Origin: Streptomyces sp. YS415
GTDB taxonomy: Bacteria > Actinomycetota > Actinomycetes > Streptomycetales > Streptomycetaceae
DNA length: 64,000 nt
Direction of reading: 5' to 3'
NCBI RefSeq assembly: GCF_023544665.1
Contig: NZ_JAMJFL010000003.1
Span: 297,550 to 361,549 of the forward strand
The notes beneath the pieces were generated by a model. That model saw nothing but the letters and a program-made list of their open reading frames with translations, was not told the DNA's origin and ran no database searches. Both the position numbers and the translations under genes were made by a program. Shown here in pieces: positions 17,067 to 24,036 of this stretch. Position 1 is the stretch's first letter; every line of letters begins with the position of its first letter.

Positions 17067-17599
17067 GCCAGGCCCCTTTCGCTGAGCAGCGCGTACACGG
17101 CCGCCGCGGACTCCCGCACGGTCTGGTTCTGCGACTCGATCCGCAGGTCCGGCGTCTCGGGCTCCTCGTAGGGGTCGTCGACCCCGGTCAGCCCGGTCAG
17201 CTCGCCCGCCGCCTGCTTGGCGTACAGGCCCTTCACATCGCGCTCGGAGCACACCTCGACCGGGGTGGCCACGTGGATCTCCAGGTACGCGGTTCCGCTG
17301 TCCTGGTGGCGCTTGCGCACCGCCTCACGGCTGTCGGCGTACGGCGCGATCACCGGCACCAGCGTCTTGACGCCGTTGCGGGCGAGCAGGTCGGCGAGGA
17401 AGCCGATGCGCTGCACATTGGTGTGCCGGTCCGCGCGGCTGAAGCCGAGGCCCGCGGAGATGAACTCGCGGATCTCGTCGCCGTCGAGCACCTCGACGCG
17501 GTGGCCCTCCTCGCGCAGCCGGCCGGCCAGCTCGTACGCGATGGTGGTCTTGCCGGCGCTCGGCAGACCCGTGAGCCAGACGGTGGCTCCGGTCGTCAC
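17063..17599 (-). CDS. cysC: Adenylylsulfate (APS) kinase CysC
   Basis: A 178-aa kinase with Walker A GLPSAGKTT, the LDGDEIR motif and the conserved SRADRHTNVQRIGFLA helix. It converts APS to PAPS. The chosen start is GTG 17599 because AAGGAG lies 6 nt upstream. An alternative GTG at 17650 overlaps the cysH stop as GTGA and would add 17 residues. The adjacent CysH looks like an iron-sulfur APS reductase that does not need PAPS, so CysC may instead serve sulfation reactions or be dispensable for assimilation. Confidence 0.93.
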   Translation of the reverse strand: MTTGATVWLTGLPSAGKTTIAYELAGRLREEGHRVEVLDGDEIREFISAGLGFSRADRHTNVQRIGFLADLLARNGVKTLVPVIAPYADSREAVRKRHQDSGTAYLEIHVATPVEVCSERDVKGLYAKQAAGELTGLTGVDDPYEEPETPDLRIESQNQTVRESAAAVYALLSERGLA

Positions 17600-17646
17600 G
17601 TGGTTCTCCTTGTTCTCCGGGGCGGTCTCCGGAAACGGGGTGGTGG

Positions 17647-18357
17647 TCACAGGTGCAGCCCGCACTCGGTCTTGGCGCGGCCCGCCCAGCGGCCGGCCCG
17701 CGCGTCCTCGCCCTCCAGGACGCGGCGGGTGCAGGGGGCACAGCCGACGGAGGAGTAGCCGTCCATCAGCAGCGGGTTGGTGAGGACACCGTGCTCGGCC
17801 ACGTAGGCGTCCACGTCGTCCTGGGTCCACTTGGCGATCGGCGAGATCTTGACCTTCTGCCGCTTGTCGTCCCAGCCGACGACCGGGGTGTTCGCCCGGG
17901 ACTCGGACTCGTCGCGGCGCAGGCCCGTCGCCCAGGCCAGATAGCCCGTGAGGCCCTCCTCCAGCGGCTGGACCTTGCGCAGCTTGCAGCACAGGTCCGG
18001 GTCGCGGTCGTGCAGCCGGGGGCCGTGCTCCGCGTCCTGCTCGGCGACCGTCCGACGCGGGGTGAGGGTGATGACGTTGACGTCCATCACCGCCTCCACC
18101 GCATCACGGGTACCGATGGTCTCGGGGAAGTGATAGCCGGTGTCGAGGAACACCACGTCGACACCGGGCAGCGCGCGGGAGGCGAGATGGGCGACGACCG
18201 CGTCCTCCATGGAGGAGGTCACACAGAAGCGCCGGCCGAAGGTGTCCGCGGCCCACTGGAGGATCTCCAGCGCGTCGGCGTCCTCCAGATCGCGGCCCGC
18301 CTGCTCGGCGAGCGCCTTCAGTTCCTCGGTGGTGCGGTCTTCCCGGGTGGTCGTCAT
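17647..18357 (-). CDS. cysH: Assimilatory APS reductase, CysH family
   Basis: A 236-aa thioredoxin-dependent reductase that makes sulfite from APS. Four Cys for a [4Fe-4S] cluster are visible (LCCKLRK and GCAPCTRR), which marks the APS-using class rather than the cluster-free PAPS-using class. The catalytic C-terminal motif is ECGLHL. Start ATG 18357 overlaps the upstream 59-aa gene as ATGA. Confidence 0.93.
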   Translation of the reverse strand: MTTTREDRTTEELKALAEQAGRDLEDADALEILQWAADTFGRRFCVTSSMEDAVVAHLASRALPGVDVVFLDTGYHFPETIGTRDAVEAVMDVNVITLTPRRTVAEQDAEHGPRLHDRDPDLCCKLRKVQPLEEGLTGYLAWATGLRRDESESRANTPVVGWDDKRQKVKISPIAKWTQDDVDAYVAEHGVLTNPLLMDGYSSVGCAPCTRRVLEGEDARAGRWAGRAKTECGLHL

Positions 18358-18533
18358 ATCTCGTCTCCCCCTGCTTCGGTCGGCTGAACGCCCCGGGCCA
18401 GCAGCCCGAGGAACTTCAGCTGGAAAGCCCGGTTGCACGCCGCGCATTCCCACGCGCCGTGACCCTGCTCGCTGGGACGCAGGTCCTCGTCGCCGCAGTA
18501 GGGGCAGTAGAAGGGGGCGGCCCGCTCGCTCAT
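18354..18533 (-). CDS. 59-aa zinc-ribbon protein of the sulfate operon
   Basis: A tiny protein with two CxxC pairs (YCPYCGDEDLRP and WECAACNRAF), so a single zinc ribbon. It overlaps the sulfite reductase stop (ATGA at 18533-18530) and the cysH start (ATGA at 18357-18354). Such tight double coupling implies a fixed stoichiometry with both enzymes. The function is unknown. Possible roles are an electron-transfer or assembly partner of sulfite reductase, or a regulator. It is conserved at this position in streptomycete cys clusters as far as I recall. Confidence 0.85.
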   Translation of the reverse strand: MSERAAPFYCPYCGDEDLRPSEQGHGAWECAACNRAFQLKFLGLLARGVQPTEAGGDEI

Positions 18534-20227
18534 GAGAGGGCCTCCTCGGAAGCGCGCGCGGCCCAGGTGGCGAAGCGCTCGCCGTCCTCGCGCTCCTCCT
18601 GGAACCGCTTGAGGACCCGCTCGACGTAGTCGGGCAGTTCCTCCGCCGTCACCTTCAGACCGCGCACCTTGCGGCCGAAGCCGGCCTCCAGGCCGAGCGC
18701 GCCGCCCAGGTGGACCTGGTAGCCCTCGACCTGCCGGCCCTCGGCGTCGAGGACCAGCTGGCCCTTGAGACCGATGTCCGCGACCTGGATACGGGCGCAG
18801 GCGTTCGGGCAGCCGTTGATGTTGATGGTGAGGGGCTCGTCGAACTGCGGGATCCGGCGCTCCAGTTCGTCGATCAGGGAGGCGCCGCGCGCCTTGGTCT
18901 CGACAATGGCGAGCTTGCAGTACTCGATGCCGGTGCAGGCCATGGTGCCGCGCCGGAACGGGGACGGGTTGACGGTGAGGTCCAGCGCCTCCAGGCCCTC
19001 GACGAGCGAGTCGACCTGTGCCTGGTCCACGTCCAGGACGAGCATCTTCTGCTCGGCGGTGGTCCGCACCCGGCCCGAGCCGTGCGCCTCGGCCAGCTCT
19101 GCGATCTTCGTCAGGGTGGTGCCGTCCACCCGGCCCACGCGCGGGGCGAAGCCGACGTAGTAGCGGCCGTCCTTCTGCCGGTGCACACCGACGTGGTCGC
19201 GCCAGCGCTCGACGGGCTGGGCCGGGGCCGGGCCGTCGACGAGCTTGCGCTGCAGGTACTCGTCCTCGAGGATCTGGCGGAACTTCTCCGGGCCCCAGTC
19301 GGCGACCAGGAACTTCAGGCGGGCGCGGGTGCGCAGCCGGCGGTAGCCGTAGTCGCGGAAGATCGAGATGACGCCCTCGTAGACGTCCGGGACCTCGTCG
19401 AGCGGGACCCAGGCGCCGAGCCGGACACCGATCTTGGGGTTGGTGGACAGACCGCCGCCGACCCACAGGTCGAAGCCGGGGCCGTGCTCGGGGTGGTTCA
19501 CCCCGACGAAGGCGATGTCGTTGATCTCGTGCGCCACGTCCAGCAGCGGCGAGCCGGAGATCGCGGACTTGAACTTGCGGGGCAGGTTCGAGAAGTCCTT
19601 GTTGCCGATGATCCGGCGCTGGATCTCGTCGATGGCCGGGGTGCCGTCGATGATCTCGTCGGCGGCGATACCGGCGACCGGCGAGCCGAGGATCACGCGG
19701 GGGGTGTCACCGCAGGCCTCGGTGGTGGACAGGCCGACCGCCTCCAGGCGGTTCCAGATCTCGGGCACGTCCTCGATCCGGATCCAGTGGTACTGGACGT
19801 TCTGCCGGTCGGTGATGTCGGCGGTGCCGCGCGCGAACTCCTGCGAGATCTCGCCGACGACGCGCAGCTGCTCGGTGGTGAGCCGGCCGCCGTCGATCCG
19901 GACGCGCAGCATGAAGTACTCGTCGTCCAGCTCCTCCGGCTCCAGGATCGCGGTCTTGCCGCCGTCGATCCCGGGCTTGCGCTGGGTGTACAGACCCCAC
20001 CAGCGCATCCGGCCGCGCAGGTCGTTGGGGTCGATCGAGTCGAAGCCGCGCTTGGAGTAGATCGTCTCAATGCGTGTCCGCACATTGAGACCGTCGTCGT
20101 CCTTCTTGAACTGCTCGTTGCCGTTCAGCGGGGTGAAGTGCCCCGCGGCCCACTGTCCCTCGCCGCGGTGACGGCTCGCCCTGCGGCGGGGGGTCGCGGC
20201 GGCGGGGTTCTGCGGGGTGGCGGCCAT
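18530..20227 (-). CDS. sir: Ferredoxin-dependent assimilatory sulfite reductase
   Basis: A 565-aa siroheme/[4Fe-4S] reductase of the nitrite/sulfite reductase fold that reduces sulfite to sulfide with six electrons. The cluster motif CTGIEYC (CX5C) followed by NGCPNAC (CX3C) is intact. Two nitrite/sulfite reductase-like half domains are visible (GIDGGKTAILEPEELDDEY and the C-terminal repeat). ATG 20227 is chosen because GAAGGACG lies about 9 nt upstream. An upstream in-frame extension to 20323 lacks support. It heads the operon behind the leader ORF at 20357-20440, so its expression is probably set by attenuation. Confidence 0.94.
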   Translation of the reverse strand: MAATPQNPAAATPRRRASRHRGEGQWAAGHFTPLNGNEQFKKDDDGLNVRTRIETIYSKRGFDSIDPNDLRGRMRWWGLYTQRKPGIDGGKTAILEPEELDDEYFMLRVRIDGGRLTTEQLRVVGEISQEFARGTADITDRQNVQYHWIRIEDVPEIWNRLEAVGLSTTEACGDTPRVILGSPVAGIAADEIIDGTPAIDEIQRRIIGNKDFSNLPRKFKSAISGSPLLDVAHEINDIAFVGVNHPEHGPGFDLWVGGGLSTNPKIGVRLGAWVPLDEVPDVYEGVISIFRDYGYRRLRTRARLKFLVADWGPEKFRQILEDEYLQRKLVDGPAPAQPVERWRDHVGVHRQKDGRYYVGFAPRVGRVDGTTLTKIAELAEAHGSGRVRTTAEQKMLVLDVDQAQVDSLVEGLEALDLTVNPSPFRRGTMACTGIEYCKLAIVETKARGASLIDELERRIPQFDEPLTININGCPNACARIQVADIGLKGQLVLDAEGRQVEGYQVHLGGALGLEAGFGRKVRGLKVTAEELPDYVERVLKRFQEEREDGERFATWAARASEEALS

Positions 20228-20278
20228 GGTTGATACGTCCTTCGGGACAGGCGGGAAAGCGGCTCTGACCTGCGCGTG

Positions 20279-20300
20279 CGCGCACGGGCAGACGTGCGCG
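20279..20300 (-). promoter_or_regulatory. GC-rich hairpin between leader ORF and sulfite reductase gene
   Basis: Arms CGCGCACG and CGTGCGCG pair perfectly (8 bp) around a 6-nt loop. It lies 56 nt after the leader stop and about 50 nt before the sulfite reductase start. It is a plausible attenuator or anti-attenuator stem. A direct repeat GCGGGAAAGC flanks it at 20251-20260 and 20308-20317. Confidence 0.4.
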
Positions 20301-20356
20301 TCCTTGCGCGGGAAAGCAGGCAAAGGGGGAGATGCCGGGCGGTGCTGGATGAACTC

Positions 20357-20440
20357 TCAGCGCGCCGGACAGATGGCGCTGGACATGCGGCCGAGGTCGA
20401 CGTGCCGCCGACTCACCAAGGCAATTCCAGTTCCAGGCAT
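20357..20440 (-). CDS. Leader peptide of the sulfate operon (27 aa, RRHVDL type)
   Basis: The ORF runs from ATG 20440 to TGA 20357. The peptide reads MPGTGIALVSRRHVDLGRM and then SSAICPAR. The LVSRRHVDLGRMSSAIC core matches the short 'putative leader peptide' family found upstream of sulfur genes in actinobacteria. Mycobacterial relatives share the LVTRRHIDL core and end in a Cys run. Here only one Cys is present (residue 24). No Shine-Dalgarno sequence is visible, so it may be translated leaderless. The likely role is ribosome-mediated attenuation: ribosome stalling near the 3' end when cysteine is low would change folding of the 129-nt spacer before the sulfite reductase gene. Confidence 0.85.
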   Translation of the reverse strand: MPGTGIALVSRRHVDLGRMSSAICPAR

Positions 20441-20462
20441 GACGGAAGCGTGTCACGGCGAT

Positions 20463-20477
20463 CTGGACACAGTCCAG
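20463..20477. promoter_or_regulatory. CTGGAC-ACA-GTCCAG palindrome upstream of the leader ORF
   Basis: A perfect 6-3-6 inverted repeat lying 23 nt upstream of the leader ATG, where the operon promoter should be. A second partial dyad (GTCC…GGAC, 20482-20496) sits next to it. It is likely an operator for a regulator of sulfur metabolism. The regulator is not encoded in this window. Confidence 0.45.
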
Positions 20478-20494
20478 CTTCGTCCAAAATGCGG

Positions 20495-20527
20495 ACACCC
20501 TTGTCTCGAAGAGCGAGACAAGGGTGT
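20495..20527. terminator. 14-bp perfect inverted repeat, probable terminator of the GNAT gene
   Basis: Arms ACACCCTTGTCTCG and CGAGACAAGGGTGT pair perfectly around the 5-nt loop AAGAG. It lies 39 nt downstream of the GNAT stop on the minus strand. No U-tract follows on either strand, which is common for Streptomyces terminators. Because it also lies upstream of the sulfate promoter region, an operator role is the alternative. Confidence 0.5.
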
Positions 20528-20565
20528 TCTGGGTCACATGCCGTCAATGTGCCGCCTCGTGCAGG

Positions 20566-21138
20566 TCAGGCGGGGTATGCGCCCGGCCAGGGGCCCGGGG
20601 TGGTCACCTGCGCCTGCTCCTCGACCTTGGTGTCGAACAGCTTGAAGCCCCGGCGCTGGTAGTTGTCCATCGCGTGCTCGCCGTCCAGGCTGCAGGTGTG
20701 CAGCCAGACGCGCTTCGTCGGCGCCCGCCCCGGCCAGCGGTCGGCGAGGTCCCAGGCGCGCGCGGCGCCGTACGACAGCAGGTGGCCGCCGATGCGGCGG
20801 CCCCGGAAGGCGGGGATCAGCCCGAAGTACTCGATCTCCACGACCCCGTCGTCCTGCGGGCTCAGCTCCACGTACCCGGCGGGCGTGCCGTGGTCGTAGG
20901 CGACCCAGGTCTCCACGCCGGGGCGCTCCAGGTGCTCCTGCCACCGGGCGTAGCTCCAGTCCAGCCGGTCGATCCAGCGGATGTCGCCGCCGACGGAGGC
21001 GTACAGGAAGCGGCTGAACTCGGGGGAGGGGACCGCGGAGCGGACGATCCGCACGTCGCCCTCGGGGGCGGCGGCCGGCAGCAGGTCGGACGGGTCCGTC
21101 TGCTCCAGGGACCAGGTGGTCACGGGCATGTTGGGCAT
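20566..21138 (-). CDS. GNAT-family N-acetyltransferase
   Basis: A 190-aa acetyltransferase. The acetyl-CoA binding motif A is seen as YFGLIPAFRGRRIGGHLL (R/Q-x-x-G-x-G/A variant: RGRRIGG). A C-terminal YQRRGFKLFD motif matches motif B. The substrate is unknown. The start is set at ATG 21138 (MPNMPVTTW); ATG 21129 and GTG 21123 are alternatives because no strong ribosome site stands out. It lies 17 nt downstream of the secreted-protein gene and is probably co-transcribed. Confidence 0.85.
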   Translation of the reverse strand: MPNMPVTTWSLEQTDPSDLLPAAAPEGDVRIVRSAVPSPEFSRFLYASVGGDIRWIDRLDWSYARWQEHLERPGVETWVAYDHGTPAGYVELSPQDDGVVEIEYFGLIPAFRGRRIGGHLLSYGAARAWDLADRWPGRAPTKRVWLHTCSLDGEHAMDNYQRRGFKLFDTKVEEQAQVTTPGPWPGAYPA

Positions 21139-21155
21139 GTCGCCCAGACAATCAT

Positions 21156-22319
21156 CTAGTCCAGTGCTCTGTCGATCGCGTGCAGCGGCAGCGCGAACAG
21201 GGTCCGCCCCGACTGCGACCAGACCTCTCCGGTCTGCTGCCAGTACGACAGGGACGGGGTCGGCCCGGTCCAGCACAGCCGTGTCCCGTCGGCCCCGCAG
21301 CGGGTGGCCTCGGCCCCGTCCGCGGTCTGCCGCCACAGCCTGCCGCGCTCCTCGGCCCGCTGCGTCAGGTACCAGCGGGAGCGGTGCGACAGCACCCCGG
21401 CGAGATCGTCCGCCCCGGTCGCGTACGCCTCGGTCGCGGTCCCGGTGGCGAGCAGCCCGCGGCGGCCCGGGTCCGCGCTGAACGCGTACCGCCACAGCCG
21501 GCCGTCCCGGCTCGCCACCAGGCTGTCGGGGGAGGTGCTGCGGTCCAGTGAGAGGGCCGTGGGGGCCGGTCCGGCCGAGCGGTACACGCCGACGGCCGGC
21601 AGCACGTACCGGGAGCCGTCCGCCCCGGTGGCGCGCCGGACGCCGTGCACGTCGTAGACGTACAGTCCGTCCCTCGCGGTGACCAGCAGTTTGTCCTGGT
21701 ACCAGACCATGCCCGACAGCGTCGAGCGCAGCGGGCGGTGGGCACGGCCGTCGTCCGTGGGGACGGCGAGCCGCACCCAGGTGTAGGTCAGCCGGCCGGG
21801 GTCGTCCGCGTCGACGAAGGCGACCTGCGAGCGCCGGTCGCCGGACCAGGCGGACAGCACCACGCGGTGGTCGCCCCAGCGGCCGTCGTCGTCGGCGTCC
21901 CCGGAGGTGGTGACCGCGCCGGACCTGAGGCCCCGGGTGTCGGCGGCGTCCCAGCAGTACGCGCGCGTGGCCGCGGGCGCCACCGGAAGCGCCGCGCGCT
22001 CGGTGCCGGTGCAGTCGTCCGGGTCGCGCAGGGTGCCGTCGGCGTCGGCGAGCACCGTGCCGACGCCGGCCGGGCGGCCCAGCCGGGTGCCGAGCCGGTC
22101 CATGGCCGCCTCGGGCAGCAGTTCCTCGCGCAGCCGCAGGGGGTCCAGCTCGGCGCGGGAGGTGAGGGGCTTCAGCGCCCCCGGGTCCTCCTCGACCGTG
22201 GCCTGCGAGGCGCTGATCAGGGTGGCGGCCGCGGTGAGCGCGAGGGCGGTTCCGGCCAGCACTCCCCGCAGCGCGCGGCCCCTCTTGCGCCGGCGGTGCC
22301 TGCCGCGTTGCTGTGTCAT
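21156..22319 (-). CDS. Secreted hypothetical protein, probable beta-propeller
   Basis: A 387-aa protein with a clear Sec signal: a basic n-region (RHRRRKRGRALR), then hydrophobic GVLAGTALALTAAATLISA. The mature part carries repeated strands with Trp/Tyr motifs (VVLSAWSGD, GMVWYQDKLLVTARDGLYVYD, DGRLWRYAFSAD, GRLWRQTADG), consistent with a propeller of four or more blades. Two Cys pairs (CTGTE…YCWD and RCGADGTRLCW) may form disulfides in the extracellular space. There is no catalytic signature and the function is unknown. Confidence 0.75.
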   Translation of the reverse strand: MTQQRGRHRRRKRGRALRGVLAGTALALTAAATLISASQATVEEDPGALKPLTSRAELDPLRLREELLPEAAMDRLGTRLGRPAGVGTVLADADGTLRDPDDCTGTERAALPVAPAATRAYCWDAADTRGLRSGAVTTSGDADDDGRWGDHRVVLSAWSGDRRSQVAFVDADDPGRLTYTWVRLAVPTDDGRAHRPLRSTLSGMVWYQDKLLVTARDGLYVYDVHGVRRATGADGSRYVLPAVGVYRSAGPAPTALSLDRSTSPDSLVASRDGRLWRYAFSADPGRRGLLATGTATEAYATGADDLAGVLSHRSRWYLTQRAEERGRLWRQTADGAEATRCGADGTRLCWTGPTPSLSYWQQTGEVWSQSGRTLFALPLHAIDRALD

Positions 22320-22468
22320 GACGTCCTCCCGGTGCGGGCCAACTGCGCCTGTTGATCCGTACGTTGACCAAGGAGCAGGTGGGGTGGCCCACCCGGGATG
22401 CTACGGCAGCGGGGTGTGGTCGCGGACGAAGACCCCGTAATTGTGCGGAAGATGCCACCTCGGGAGCT

Positions 22469-23746
22469 TCAGTGCGTACGGCCGTCCGCCACACCCGGCG
22501 CCGTCGAGTGCGGCAGCAGGTCGCGTGGGTTCCCGGGGAGCAGCACCTCGACCTCCGCCGACTCGCAGAAACGATACGGCCGATGGTCGAGCAGCCCTCC
22601 GAGATATCGCCGTACTCGGGACATCTCGGCCCGGACCGTCACCGTGCGGCCCGGGTCGGCGAACATCTCCTCGGCCAGGCGCGCCGCGCTCATCCCGCCC
22701 CGGTTCAGTGCCAGCAGGTAGAGCAACTCCGCATGCCTTGGACTCAGTTCATGGCTCCAGGTGTCCGCGCCCCCGGTCACCGTCATCGACCAGCGGCGCG
22801 GCTGCGACAGATCCAGCACGATCCGCGTGCCCCCGCGCGGCTCCGGCTCGCCGGCGGGCCTGAGCAGCCAGCCGCCCGCCAGCGGCTCCACGGCGCACAG
22901 CCCGAGCGGCGGCAGCCACCGGCGGCCCGCCCCGAGCGACTTGGGCAGCGCGATCCGGTGCGGGTACGGCATCCCGGTCACCGCCGCGCACCAGCCGTCC
23001 CGGTCCACCACCAGTGCCCGCCCGGCGAGCCGGGACAGCACCGGCGCCGCCACCGCGCGCAGCCGCTCCAGCGCGGTCAGATGCACCTCCCGCAACCGGG
23101 ACTCGGCGAGCTTGGCGACCGTGTCCACCAGGGCGAGGGTCGCCGGATGCATGGTCTCCAGCGGTCCGCTGATGTCCACCACGCCGATCAGCCGGCCGTC
23201 CCGCGGATCCGTGATCGGGGCGCCGGCGCAGGTCCAGGCGGCGTGGGTGCGCACGAAGTGCTCGGAGGCGAAGACCTGCACCGGCCGGCGCACCACGGCC
23301 GGGGTGCCCACGCCGTTGGTGCCGACGACGTCCTCGCGCCAGTCCGCGCCGAGTTCAAAGCCGAGCCCGTCGGCCTTGCGCAGCACCGGCGCGCTGCCCT
23401 CGCGCCACAGCACCCGGCCGTCCTCGTCGGCGACGACCATGATGTGGTGGGCGACGTCCGCGACCGACAGCAGCCCTTCGCGCAGGACCGGCAGCACATG
23501 CCGCAGCGCGCTGGTCTCCCGCCGCCGCTGCACCTCCTCGCGGGACAGCAGCCCGGAGCGGACGTCGCGGTCCGGGTCGACCCCGCTGCGCAGCATCCGG
23601 TCCCAGGACTGCTCGATCACCGGGCGCGGCGCGACCGGCGCGCGCTGCCCGGCGAGGGTGGCGTTGCGCACGTCGTTCAGCACACGCGCCGCGCGCGCCG
23701 CGTCGACGGCGACCAACTGCGTCACGTCCATGGGTGACAGCGCCAC
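22469..23746 (-). CDS. GAF-domain transcriptional regulator (AcoR N-terminal type)
   Basis: A 425-aa protein. The N-terminal half resembles the sensor part of acetoin-type activators (VIEQSWDRMLRSGVDPDRD, then a GAF domain with GTNGVGTPAVVRRPVQVFAS). It lacks the AAA+ sigma54 domain. Instead the C-terminus has a winged-helix-like DNA-binding region (SPRHAELLYLLALNRGGMSA, followed by TVRAEMSRVRRYLGG). Start GTG 23746 (GGGGAGGACTC upstream) is preferred; ATG 23731 is the alternative. It probably senses a small metabolite. Target genes may include the upstream acyl-CoA dehydrogenase or itself. Confidence 0.82.
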   Translation of the reverse strand: MALSPMDVTQLVAVDAARAARVLNDVRNATLAGQRAPVAPRPVIEQSWDRMLRSGVDPDRDVRSGLLSREEVQRRRETSALRHVLPVLREGLLSVADVAHHIMVVADEDGRVLWREGSAPVLRKADGLGFELGADWREDVVGTNGVGTPAVVRRPVQVFASEHFVRTHAAWTCAGAPITDPRDGRLIGVVDISGPLETMHPATLALVDTVAKLAESRLREVHLTALERLRAVAAPVLSRLAGRALVVDRDGWCAAVTGMPYPHRIALPKSLGAGRRWLPPLGLCAVEPLAGGWLLRPAGEPEPRGGTRIVLDLSQPRRWSMTVTGGADTWSHELSPRHAELLYLLALNRGGMSAARLAEEMFADPGRTVTVRAEMSRVRRYLGGLLDHRPYRFCESAEVEVLLPGNPRDLLPHSTAPGVADGRTH

Positions 23747-23946
23747 GAGTCCTCCCCGGGAGTGCGTCGGTCTTTCCTGACCCGTTGTCTCATAGTGCAG
23801 CCCATCCCCGGCGGACGGAGCCAGTCCGACCAGAGGAGTCGGCGAGTTGCAACCCCCTGCAACCCTGGTGGTGGGCCATGGCCTGATTGAAACTTGAGCA
23901 ACGCCGTCCCGAGCGGCGCCAGCGGCCTCGAACGGGCCTGTGCGGA

Positions 23947-23976
23947 GGGTGGTGCCGTGTCGGCGCGGCACCACCC
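23947..23976 (-). terminator. Hairpin downstream of the acyl-CoA dehydrogenase gene
   Basis: Arms GGGTGGTGCCG and CGGCACCACCC pair over 11 bp around an 8-nt loop, 61 nt after the stop of the minus-strand gene ending at 24037. It is a likely transcription terminator. The rest of the 290-nt gap holds a direct repeat TGCAACCC (near 23849-23865), which may be an operator of the GAF regulator. Confidence 0.55.
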
Positions 23977-24036
23977 CTCGCGGCACCGCGGGGCGGGTGT
24001 TCTCAAGGGCGTCGCCCGGTCGCCCGCACCCCTCGG

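Noticed and set aside
22379..22395. GGTGGG-GTGG-CCCACC stem as terminator of the GAF-regulator or secreted-protein gene
   Set aside because: Only 6 bp and in the 149-nt gap upstream of the secreted-protein gene; too weak in GC-rich DNA.
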